Shown: piece by piece, positions 21,372-31,068 of the stretch
How the letters are laid out: every line of letters begins with the position of its first letter
Position numbering within the stretch: position 1 is the first letter of the stretch
DNA from: Kingdonia uniflora
Lineage: Eukaryota > Streptophyta > Magnoliopsida > Ranunculales > Circaeasteraceae
NCBI GenBank assembly: GCA_014058105.1
Contig: JACGCM010000669.1
Location: forward strand, 2,542,001-2,606,000
Reading direction: 5' to 3'
Length of the DNA stretch: 64,000 bases
Position numbers and translations under genes: made by a program
The notes under the pieces: generated by a model
Told to the model about the DNA's origin: nothing
What the model saw: the letters and a program-made list of their open reading frames with translations, nothing else
Databases searched by the model: none

Positions 21372-21600
21372 CTAGGGGCCGTTTGTGTTTTTTGGGTCTG
21401 AGTGGGTCTGAGTACTGAGTCTGAGTGGGTCTGAGTGTACTTAGAGGTGTTCACTGTCTGAGTGGATGCCTTGGAGTATTTATTTTTTTGGCTAGTTAGA
21501 TCTGACTAAAATAGACAAATACTAAAATACCCCTCGCAGTTTATTGTGAACACCACCACCTATTCAACACCAATACCACCACCACTACCACCCCTCTGTT
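21372..21600 (+). repeat. TAGGGGCCGTTTG-type element end with GTCTGAGT repeats
   Basis: CTAGGGGCCGTTTGTGTTTT opens a block containing at least six copies of GTCTGAGTG or GTCTGAGTA in 90 bp. GGGGCCGTTTG starts are common for plant hAT or PIF miniature elements. No opposite end was found in the next 1.5 kb. Confidence 0.35.
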
Positions 21601-21635
21601 ACCAATGCCAACACCATATACATACCAAACACAGA

Positions 21636-21965
21636 TACAATAGGAAATAACCTGTATATATATCAAACACAAATACATAGAAAAATAACCTATATATATA
21701 GCAAATACAAATACATAGGAAAAAACCTGTACATACAACAAACGCAAATACATAGGAAAGAACTTGTATGTATAACAAACACAAATATATAGGAAATAAC
21801 CTGTATATATAACAAACACAAATATATAGGAAATAACTTGCATATATAACAAACACAATTATATAGGAAATAACATGTATATATAACAAACACAAATATA
21901 TAGGTGTATATATAACAAGCATAAATATATAGGACATAACCTGTATATATAACAAACACAAATAT
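21636..21965 (+). repeat. Minisatellite, about 37-bp unit, nine copies
   Basis: A tandem array of a unit like AATAACCTGTATATATAACA followed by AACACAAATATATAGGA. One copy near 21903 is shortened by about 11 bp. The long minus-strand frames across it (Tyr/Ile/Cys/Val-rich) are simply the translation of the repeat and are not proteins. Neighbouring copies differ by point changes, so the array is not freshly amplified. Confidence 0.85.
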
Positions 21966-22018
21966 GCATTGGTTCAGAAAATCAAATAATTATTAAAACA
22001 TTGGTTCTTCAGTTCCTT

Positions 22019-22207
22019 TTATTTCAAAACATGAAAATCTTGCATACTGTTGAGCTCTTCTTCCACTGCCTTCCAAGCTATAGTATTCAGAGATGTTCCA
22101 GATACTCTATTCAAGTCTATCTGTGCCTTACATTTTAGGATGAAGTGAAGTCTAAAATCTGGATATTGTTTGAAAAAGCCTGTTGATTTCTTTAGTGATA
22201 TTGACAT
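22019..22207 (-). other. Short ORF, possible transposon Myb/SANT-like fragment
   Basis: A 62-codon open frame contains LNRVSGTSLNTIAWKAVEEEL. The spacing of Gly, Leu and Trp faintly resembles the trihelix/Myb-like protein carried by PIF/Harbinger elements. The evidence is weak: no flanking domain, no PIF transposase, and it may be chance. Confidence 0.2.
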
Positions 22208-22229
22208 AACTGCACCTTCAAAGCAAAAT

Positions 22230-22830
22230 AAACAAATCAGTTAAACAAATACAAAAGATTCTGCAGATGGATATAAAGCATAACAGTTGGTCCAATGGTC
22301 ATATTCTCTAATACAAAGATAGATATACAAAAGATTTTACAGATGGATATAAAGCATAACAGATGCACTGTAATATACAAATAGTTAACAAATACACTTT
22401 TATATACAAATAGGCTTACAGATGGATACAAAGCATAACAGATGCACTGATATATACAAAAAAAAATGGATGCACTTCTATATACAAACAGGCTTACAGA
22501 TGGATAACAGTTAGGCAGTTAGGCCATGATAACAGTTAGGCAGTTAGGCTTACAAATGGATGTACTTCTATTATAACAGTTAGGCAGTTAGGCCATGATA
22601 ACAACATCTATCCATAACAGTTAACAATTAACAGATAACTTACTATAGTACATCTGCATATACAGTTTCTCAGGCAGTTAGGCCATGAGAACAGTTTCTC
22701 AGGTCTACTTCAGATCAGATGAAGCAAGATATTTGTGGTATAGTACATCTATTACTCTTTGAAAATGATATTCTATGTTTGTATATCCAGTTTCTCAAGT
22801 CTTCATATTACTCTTTGAAAATGATACTCT
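22230..22830 (+). repeat. Degenerate tandem and dispersed short repeats
   Basis: Words recur: CAGATGGATATAAAGCATAA (three times with variants), AACAGTTAGGCAGTTAGGC (several times), ATATACAAATAG, and ATTACTCTTTGAAAATGATA (twice, about 22750 and 22808). No gene is present. Confidence 0.7.
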
Positions 22831-23199
22831 TCCAGTGAGGTATTTGGGGATTCTATGAGAAATGGGTAGGTTGGAATAATGAAATTTATATTATCAAATG
22901 TGATTTTATAAAGTGGGGTTTGTGGATTTGGAGTTTTTTGTTTTTTTTATGATTTGAGTTCAACATTTATGTTGAGATTTTTCATGTTAAATGTGATTTT
23001 GAGAAGAAAAAAAAAGGTTTGCTGGAAAGAAGGATTTTTTTAATGATAAAATGTGGTTTTTGATATGTTGGATTCATGAGATTTTTTTTATCAAATGTAT
23101 AAACCATTGAATGTGTGTGGAACACGAAGTTGCTGATTCCTAAGATTTTTTCTTATTTTTGATTTATTGTGTTTATAGGGATTGGGATATTGTTCCCCA
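22831..23199 (+). other. AT-rich unassigned stretch left of copia-2
   Basis: T-rich sequence with TTGAT/GATTTT runs. There is no ORF, LTR or primer site. In particular, the copia-2 LTR start TGTATTAGGAATTGGG is not found here, so the copia-2 5' end has been lost. Confidence 0.6.
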
Positions 23200-23249
23200 T
23201 AACTTGAGGATCTGTTGAGAACCCTCTAGAGGTGTTCTTTGATTCTAAT

Positions 23250-23556
23250 GAGGATACCAGAACACCAAAAAGGGAGGGCACCAGAAACCGTTTGGCCCTC
23301 GGAGAGGTAACAGATTACAGCAATCTGGAACACCAGGCAATGTGAAGAAGGACAAGAAGCCAGATCAGGGATCTATTTGTTTTAACTGCGGTGGCAAAGG
23401 ACATTGGGCACGAGACTGCCAGGCACCAAGGGTGGCTAAAGCTATCAAAGTTCGGACCCATCGTACAGTTGTTGACACCAACTCTACCCCTGTGGCGTTT
23501 GGAGTGTCAAACTTCTTTGGCGACACTGATGCCGTCATGATTCAGCATACGGAGTA
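23250..23556 (+). pseudogene. copia-2 gag C-terminus with zinc knuckle
   Basis: A basic, Gly/Arg-rich stretch leads to the CCHC nucleocapsid knuckle CFNCGGKGHWARDC (23378-23419). The frame ends at TAA (23554-23556). A non-coding AT-rich gap of about 290 bp follows before the protease, unlike the continuous gag-pol usual for copia; it may be a decayed linker or a small insertion. Confidence 0.85.
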
Positions 23557-23849
23557 ATCCGTCACGATTCTTCAGTAGACATGGAATGTCACATTAGAGA
23601 GAACACTAGTAGTTTCTATTCCTAGTATAGATTTACTTTACTTTTCTTTGTCAGTATTTTTTATTTTGTTTGGAACATATCATTTATCTTTCAGTATTGT
23701 GCTCGTGACATACATGATATTTTATTTTGTTCTATTCCATGATGATTTTTTTTAGCTATTCGTTCATTTGCATATATAGTTTTTAATCTGCTATATATAT
23801 AGGTCGCCCATGGATCTTTCTGCCTAAAAGGCACTAACTGATAATAGGA

Positions 23850-26800
23850 CGAGTCACGACACATATCTAGTAGACAGTGGTACCACGCACTCGATTCTTC
23901 GCGATAAAAAGTATTTATCGCAATTGTCCGCGTATATCGGGGACATTTACACTGTTACTGGGTCAACCAGTATCATAGAGGGCTCAAGGAGCGCCACGCT
24001 TTTACTCCCTAATGGTACGATACTGAGTCTCCAGACCGCGTTATTTCCTAGTAAATCTCCCAAGAATTTAGTTAGCTTTAGGGATATACATGATAATGGT
24101 TATCAAGTTCGGACGATAGGAGATGATGCAAATCAGATTCTATGCATCACCTATTCGCCTAACGGTCAAGAACTTATATTGGAACGGTGTCCAATGTATT
24201 CCTCAGGGCTTTATTCTACTGCCTTTTGGCATGTCGAAACATATGCAATCACAAATTTTTCTCCGTTACAAGAGAAAACATTTAAGATTTGGCATGATCG
24301 TTTCGGATACCCTGGACAGAGAATGATGAAGAAAATTATCAATAGTACCTCTGGACATTCACTGAAGGGAGAAAAGATCAGAATTTTACAAGATTGTCCA
24401 TGTAACGCCTGCTCTCAGGAAAAGCTTATAGTCCAACCTAGTAAGACCAAGCTTATAGACCAAGGTGGTCCGTTCAAATACTATATGGTCTTAATCGACG
24501 CATTTGTGAGATGGTCCAACATTTGTCTTTTATCGTCTAGGAATATGGCGTTTCCACGAGTGTTTGCCCAGATTATACGATTGCGGGATCATTTCTCGGA
24601 TCACCCGATCAAATCTGTGAGATTTGACGGCGCTGGCGAGTTTACTTCAATGGCGTTTCTTGATTATTGTATGGCTAATAGGATAGATGTCGAGCATCCA
24701 GTACCCCATGTCCATACCCAGAATGGGATGACGGAGAATCTAATCAAGCGATTACAATTAATTGCTCGACCACTGTTATTGCGATGTCAACTTCCAGCCT
24801 CTGCGTGGGGCCATGTAATTTTGCATGCCGCCGCTCTGATTAGGATTCGTCCAATAGCCAATAATCAATATTCCCCATTGCAACTTATAAATAGGTCGGA
24901 GCCCGGTGTCGCCCATCTACGAATATTTGGATGTTCTGTACAGGTGCCCGTTGCACTACCACAACGTGCGAAGATGGGACCTCAATTCACCATCTATCAG
25001 TCGATAATTGGAACCCACTACGAGCGATGTATTTACTACGAGATTCGCTGATTGCCACTTTGATGAAATGATTTTCCCAGTATTGGGGGGAGAATTGACA
25101 GTCAATGTTGTGGATGTTTCCAAGATTAGTTGGAACACACCATCATTGTCTCATTTAGATCCCTTAACCAATTATGGTGACAAGGAGGTGCAACGGATTC
25201 TATACTTATAATAGATCGCTAATGAATTACCTGATTCATTCAACGATGCTGCTAAAGTAACCAAGGCGCACATACCTGCAAGTAATGCGCCTGCACGACT
25301 GGATGTTCAGGGAACTGGTGTGCAACCTGCTAATGAATCCAAGCCGCGCGTCATGAGAGGATGCCCCGCTGCAAAGAAGGACGCTAAGCCGAGGGTTAAG
25401 ATACAGCGTACGGGAAAATAAAAGACTAAGGGTGTAGTCAGTCCATCGGGGATGGCACCACCCACCAATAAGGTTATCATAACTACATACCCACGTGTAG
25501 CATTAGGAAACCAGCCCGACGAGGCACATGAACATAATAATCGAGAGATCTCGATTAACTTTGTTTCTAATGGCACTATGTGGGATCGCTCAGAAGTAGT
25601 AGTTGACGAAGTATTCACTTTCGCTGCTGCGCTCGCCATCGAGGATGATGATCCATAACCACTCACTGTAGATGAATGTAGAAGTCGTACAGATTGGCCA
25701 GATTGGGAGTCTGCGATCAATACGGAGCTTAGCTCATTAGCTAAATGTGAAGTGTTTGGACCAATAGTCCTTAGGCAAGATGTCATGAGGCCTGTCGGTT
25801 ATAAATAAGTATTCATACAGAAATGTAATGAACTCGGAGACATAGTAAGGTACAAAGCAAGACTAGTTGCTCAGGGCTTTTCTCAAAGACCTGACATCGA
25901 TTTCAATGAAACCTACTCTCCAGTCATGGACACTATAACGTTCTGCTACTTGATCAGTCTGTCAGTCATTGAGAATGAGCTAGACATGCATCTTTATGGA
26001 TGTAGTTGCTGCATATCTATATGGAAAATTGGATATGGAGATCTGCATGAAGCTACCATAAGGTTTAAGCTTCCGGAAGCGACAATGTCAGGCACACGGA
26101 GTGCATACATAGTAAAATTGGATAAGTCATTGTATTGTCTGAAATAGTCAGGGCTCATGTGGCACAATAGGCTGACTGAATATTTGAAGGCCGAGGGTTT
26201 TATAAATAGCCTTGTTTGCCTATACGTTTTCATCAAGAAAATGAATACTGGTTTCACCATCATTGCAGTTTATGTAGACGATTTGAATATTGTCGGAACT
26301 CAGGGGGAGATCGTGAATGCTGCCAAATACCTTGGAAAGGAATTCGAAATGAAAGACCTTGGGAATACTTAATTTTGTCTCGATTTGCAGATCAATGATC
26401 TTGGTCGCGGCATAATCGTACATCAGGCGACGTATACCGGAAGAATCATAAAATGTTTCAGTATGGATACGACACATAATTTCAAGACGCCTATGCATGT
26501 CCGTTTACTAGATGTGAACAAGGACATCTATCGTCCTCCTGACGAGGGGGAGAAACTTCTAGGGCTTGAAACGCCATATCTAGGAGCTATCGGTACTTTG
26601 TTATACTTAGCAGGGTGTACTCGACCAGACATTTCATTTGCACTAAACTGTTTGGCACGCCATAGTTCTGCACCTACCCAAAGGCACTGGAATGGGATCA
26701 AGCACATTCTGAGATATCACATCGGTACGAAAGACTGGGGTCTGTTCTATCCACAACTTGGTAAATGGGAACTTATAGGATATGTCGATGCAAGATATTT

Positions 26801-27300
26801 GTCAGATCCACATAAAGGCCGATCACAATCAGGTTATGTATTCTTGTATGGAGATACTACGATTTCATGGAGCTCAGTCAAGCAGACGATGGTTGCTATA
26901 TCCTCGAACCACGCAGAGATTCTTGCATTACATGAAGCTGACAGAGAATGCTTTTGGTTGCGTTCTATGATCAACCATATCAATGGAAGTTGCAGTCTGA
27001 ATTATATCCAAGATAAACCGATGAGACTTTATGAAGACAACGCAGCTTGCATCATTCAAGTCAATGACGAATTTATTAAAAATGATAAGACGAAGCATAT
27101 TTCACCAAAGTTTTTCAACATACACGAGTTGCAGAAAGACGAATGAAATTGACGTTGTTCAAGTCTATTCAGTAGACAGCCTGGCTGATCTATTCACGAA
27201 GGCTCTTACATATCCTACATTCAAGAGATTAGTTCATGGAATCAGCATGCGCAGTTTACAAGATTTATTATCTCAGAGGGATCGACGTCAGGAGGAGTAG
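23850..27300 (+). pseudogene. copia-2 pol: protease, integrase, RT and RNase H
   Basis: Protease site DSGTT at 23873-23887. A 375-codon open stretch (23924-25051) carries the pre-integrase and integrase: LPNGTILSLQTALF, FKIWHDRFGYPG, CNACSQEK, VLIDAFVRWSN, RFDGAGEFTSM, THTQNGMTENL-like residues and the IFGCSV block. RT begins near 25800 (YKARLVAQGFSQRPDIDFNETYSPV) and has YVDD at 26271-26282. RNase H lies within an open 253-codon stretch from 26385 (VDARYLSDPHKGRSQSGYVF, YEDNAACI) and ends LADLFTKAL at about 27210. Stops occur at 25049, 25211, 25422, 25658, 25808 and 26145. Inactive. Confidence 0.88.
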
Positions 27301-27531
27301 TCCCAGCCTGACGTGAACATATGCGTACTATACTCTTTTTCCTGACAGTGTAGTTTTTATCCTAGGAGGTTTTACTGGCTGGAGGTTTTAATGAGGCAAC
27401 ATATACGCGTCCACAACCTATACATGGCATATGATTGTACTCATTCCCTGCACAGCTTTTTGCCCAAGGGGATTTGCTAGGCAGAGGTTTTAATAAGGCA
27501 AGTCATCCTAGTATGGAACACCCTAAGGGGG

Positions 27532-27742
27532 TGTATTAGGAATTGGGTCCAAGCCCTTCTTAGGAGCCCAACAGGGTTGGGGTGTCCTATACAGACTCCT
27601 TGCAAACCCATAGGCCCAATAGGGTTATGGGAAGAGTTAGAGTATAATAAGGAATCCTTCTGGGTTACCTATATATATCACTGCACTATGTATAGAGAAC
27701 ATAGTTATGATATTCAATAAATCTCTTTCTCTATTTCTTTCA
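27532..27742 (+). repeat. copia-2 3' LTR
   Basis: It starts TGTATTAGGAATTGGG directly after AAGGGGG and ends near TATTTCTTTCA. It contains CTATATATATCAC (TATA-like, about 27670) and AATAAATC (poly-A-like, about 27717). The end is set by the CA terminus and could lie some tens of bases further right, because no second copy is available for comparison. Confidence 0.7.
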
Positions 27743-28300
27743 TGTTCATGCTTTACTATAGTTTTGTTCTAGATTGATCATATCCCAATAAAAACATATT
27801 TTTAAAGGGCTTGTATTTTTTAGAGAAGAGAGTTTTTCTTTGAGTGATTCAAGAGAGAACTAGCAACTCAAACCTAAATCAATCATTGATCAAGAAACCC
27901 AAATTATGATTTGAGAAACTTGTGGGATTTAAGATTGAAAGCTTCGACGAGAGATTAGAGCGAGGTGTTGCGAGAATGTGGAATCGATTGCAAGAAGCTT
28001 GATTAGAAGAAAGGTAACCATGGGATGTACTTATCGAGTCTGTAAGTAATTAATCTTTTGTAATTCGTTTTCAATAGTGGATTGTTCAGCTGTCGGGTGA
28101 TTCGACAGTGACCTATAGGTTTTTCTCCTGAGAAAGGTTTCTCACAGGGTTAAAAATCTTTGTTCTTATGTCTAATTTCCAATTTCTTGGTGACATTAGA
28201 TAATCTTATCAATTTGAATTAGGCTAAGGTTGGACCATTAATTCAAAAGAATTCGGACCTTTCGTGTTAGACCTAAATTAATCGAAATTGGTCAATCTCA
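27743..28300 (+). other. Unassigned, LTR/U5-like sequence
   Basis: No ORF. Phrases such as GGATTGTTCAGCTGTCGGG followed by TTTCTCCTGAGAAAGG resemble the R/U5 of plant copia LTRs, so it may be a fragment of another LTR. No partner copy is in the window. Confidence 0.35.
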
Positions 28301-28307
28301 AGTGATT

Positions 28308-29250
28308 AGAAATTTTAAAACATGTTTTAAATTCCATGCCTACTCATCTCTTATCGAGTATTGATGTCCCTGATTCTATCATTAAGCATTTGAGAGGATT
28401 TTTGCTACCTTTTTCTGGGGAAAGTTTGAGGGTAGGCATATGAAAAAGTGGGTCCAATGGAGTGATATCTGTAAACCAAAAATGGAGGGAGGTTTGGGAG
28501 TTAGGAATCTAAAGGATGTCAAAGCAAGCTTCAATTTAAAGAAGGGCTGGAATTTCCTTTACAGTGAATCCATGTAGGCTGATTTTATATAAAGCAAGTA
28601 CTTTAATGGAAGTGTGGTCAAACTTGTTACGTCTAGGTCATCTGCATTCTGAAAAAATATACAAGCTTTGCTGGAAACCATTAAAGCCAAAACAAATTGA
28701 ATTCTTGGCAAAGGCAATCTGGATTTCAGGAATGATGATTGGACCAGAGAAGGACCTCTAGTAGATCTTCTAGATGTGGTTATTGATCAAAACATATTTG
28801 TCAAAGATGTGCTGGATTCTAGTGGTGTGTAGCATTGGGATAAGTTAGATGACGTAATCCCTGAAAACTGCTGAACCTTTCCTAATAACAGGTTTTTCTT
28901 AACATATAATAAAGATGTGCCTATTTGGGGTCCATCTAAGGATGGCCATTTTACAGTGAAGAATGTTCGGGATTTCTGGAGAGTGGGAGAGCATGGTATA
29001 GATTCTCTAAAATGGTTCAGGTCTCCTCTTATTCCCCAAAAATTATAGATTTTCCTATGGAAAATATGGGAAAATGTGGTACTTGTTGACTCCTTAGTGT
29101 AATCTTTTGTACACCTAGCTTCAAAATGTTTATGTTGTAATATAGGGAATACTGAATGTGTGAATCATTTACTTGCGAATGGGGACATTGCTCAACAAAT
29201 CTGGATATATTTTAGTTCTGCTTGTAGTGTTCCACACATTATTAATCAAA
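28308..29250 (+). pseudogene. LINE reverse transcriptase C-terminus and zf-RVT
   Basis: The stretch contains VLNSMPTHLLSSIDVP, then after a frameshift WGKFEGRHMKKWVQWSDIC and KMEGGLGVRNLKDV, the landmarks of the post-catalytic RT region in plant LINEs. The zf-RVT follows: VPIWGPSKDGHFTVKNV, then CLCCNIGNTECVNHLL and IWIYF. Several stops (about 28577, 28830, 29046, 29098) are present. The RT catalytic core lies upstream of the truncation and is absent. Confidence 0.85.
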
Positions 29251-29499
29251 GCTGCATGATGAGACACAATTGTTAGTACAAGCTAGCAAATAATTCTACT
29301 CAGATGGGCATCATAAGGGGGTTTCTTCCTGCTTTCATTTTATGGGAGGTTTGGCATAGGTATACGCACAAATATGACTCAGTCTCAATGGATGCTGAGC
29401 TATTCATTAGAAAGGTTTGTAAATGGCTGCAAGACATTTTCTCAAAAATTAAGGTCACCAAACAGGCTTCTTTTATTGATACATTATCTTTCCCTATTC

Positions 29500-30865
29500 T
29501 GAGCATTCCAAAGAAAGTTGTTAGATTCATGCCTTCGAAGATTGTAAGATGGATGAAGCCAAATGTAGGGATATTCAAGCTGAATGTAGATGGTTCAGCA
29601 ATGAGCTCTACTGGTATGTGTGGTGCTGGAGGTGTATTTAGAGATAACAATGTTAATATTGATTTTGCTTTCTCTTGTGTTTTAGGACTAGGTTCTAACA
29701 CTGTAGCTGTCACAGCCCAGCCCGAGTCTGCCTTTACAATGCCCGGAGCACAGCAGAATAAGGGACCATGCGGCGTACACTCACGTGCCGTGGGCGTGTA
29801 CCAACCATCTTTATGGGCGCGGGGCGCCAGTGGAATACAACCCACGGATGCTAGAGCGACATCTAGATAATCCTAGATACTGGTGAGGGGTCATCGAATA
29901 TGTATTTAGAATAGGCAACAACGCTGAAGGTTCCCTCAATAATCCCTACAACGTAATCTCTCGTGACGCGCACGAGGTACGAAAAGTACATCTGTCCTGT
30001 AGCGGATCAGGGTAGCTCAATATGCTAGGTTCCAGATAAGGGACTAATATATGAAGGGGCGACGAACTTGGACTATTTATATTGTCCATCTGAAAGGGGC
30101 GGTGCGTCTCGGGTAGCCCGCGGGTCATAGTGGCGCCACATAAGCCCTCTCTGGAAAAGTGGCCCGCATTGCGAGGCAATGCCCTCTAGCCTTCCCTAGG
30201 CCTAGGAGAACCCATGACTATCCCTTGTAGATAGCTCATGAGTCGGGGTCCTTGATGACCAAGCTTTGAAGCTCATTTAGTCATGGGGAGGATTGGACCA
30301 AGGTTCCTCCTTAATATAGCTACTAAGTAAATAGTTAAATTCCAAAAGGAAACGTTAAAACTGGAGACGAAGCGTACTGGCCCTTTTCGCCCCCTTAATC
30401 GAATCTGTTTTCTACGAAACTTGGCGTGCAGCTATATTAGGATATAGAGAACATATATCCAAAGTTAGAACTCAAAACGCTCAGGTGGATTTGCCCGGCG
30501 TTCGGTAGGCCGTCACAATAGCTGATTTGTGGAGTTTGTGACATGGTTTAAAACATTGTAAGTTGCACAATTTTGCTCCTGTGGTGGTGGAGATTGATTC
30601 TCATGTAGTGGCTAATTGGTTTTACAACAAGAGCAGAGTTCCTCCAAAGTTTAGAAATAGTATGACTGAAATTTTAGCCATTGGTGAGGATCTACATGTA
30701 GCTCTCATACATATCTTCAGGGAAGCAAATGGGGTAGCAGATCTATTGGCAAAGCTTGATTATGATGAATTGAACTTATTCTTTTGGCTGTTATCTAAAC
30801 TTCCTTTGGATATAAAAGCAATTCTCATTGCTGATAAAATGGGAATTGCTCATATAAGAATGTGA
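29500..30865 (+). pseudogene. LINE RNase H domain interrupted at 29708-30517
   Basis: The first part, KPNVGIFKLNVDGSAMS...GAGGVFRDN (29555-29707), gives the start of a type I RNase H with the first catalytic Asp. After the LTR, the sequence resumes with the helix containing the next acidic position and runs through VVVEIDSHVVANWFYN, then IFREANGVADLLAKL, and ends at TGA 30863-30865. Removing the LTR and one target copy restores continuity at Val-Ala-Asp. RNase H removes RNA from the cDNA hybrid. Confidence 0.87.
29708..30517 (+). repeat. Solo LTR, 810 bp
   Basis: TGTCACAGCCCAGCCC to GGCCGTCACA: TG...CA ends with the TGTCAC start that is typical of Tekay/Del-type chromovirus LTRs. It is flanked by gtagc (29703-29707) and atagc (30518-30522), a 5-bp duplication with one mismatch. 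It cleanly splits an RNase H reading frame. There is no internal coding sequence, primer site or second LTR, so recombination between LTRs has removed the rest. Confidence 0.82.
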
Positions 30866-31068
30866 TGTTTTGCAGGGGCTAGGTTCATATCCTCCCCTTG
30901 TACTTGTTGGTTTTTGATGATATAAAAATCCATATTTCAATAATAAAAAATGTACATGTTTATGACTTATCTAAAGCTAAATATTTAACATCGAAATAAA
31001 GACTCGATCTGGACCGTCCACTCATATGTGCTTTACTCTGTTTGAAATCAAGCTTGTTTGATTCTACC

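Larger units (their letters stand above)
23200..27742 (+). mobile_element. Ty1/copia element (copia-2), 5'-truncated
   Basis: The end of gag, then protease, integrase, RT and RNase H follow in copia order, then a 3' LTR (27532-27742). The 5' LTR and most of gag are absent. Its pol differs from copia-1, so it is a second family. The 3' untranslated part holds two copies of a TGGCTGGAGGTTTTAATGAG/GCAGAGGTTTTAATAAG phrase (27377 and 27480), then the purine tract AAGGGGG. Confidence 0.87.
28300..30960 (+). mobile_element. 5'-truncated LINE, split by a solo LTR
   Basis: The C-terminal part of a plant L1-type LINE: RT thumb/linker, zf-RVT, RNase H and a 3' tail ending in AATAATAAAAAATG (about 30945). 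It begins without a promoter or ORF1, as expected from incomplete reverse transcription. A segment of it (28901-29103) is duplicated at 5975-6168. An 810-bp LTR interrupts the RNase H. Confidence 0.88.

Noticed and set aside
21541..21961. Several overlapping minus-strand frames giving Tyr/Ile/Cys/Val-rich, membrane-like peptides
   Set aside because: They are the translation of the 37-bp minisatellite in different frames.
29300..29845. 181-codon minus-strand frame opposite the LINE RNase H
   Set aside because: Shadow of the plus-strand LINE coding sequence and LTR; no domain.
29304..29870. 188-codon plus-strand frame spanning the LINE and the solo LTR
   Set aside because: An accidental fusion of LINE codons with LTR sequence; the LTR part is non-coding.
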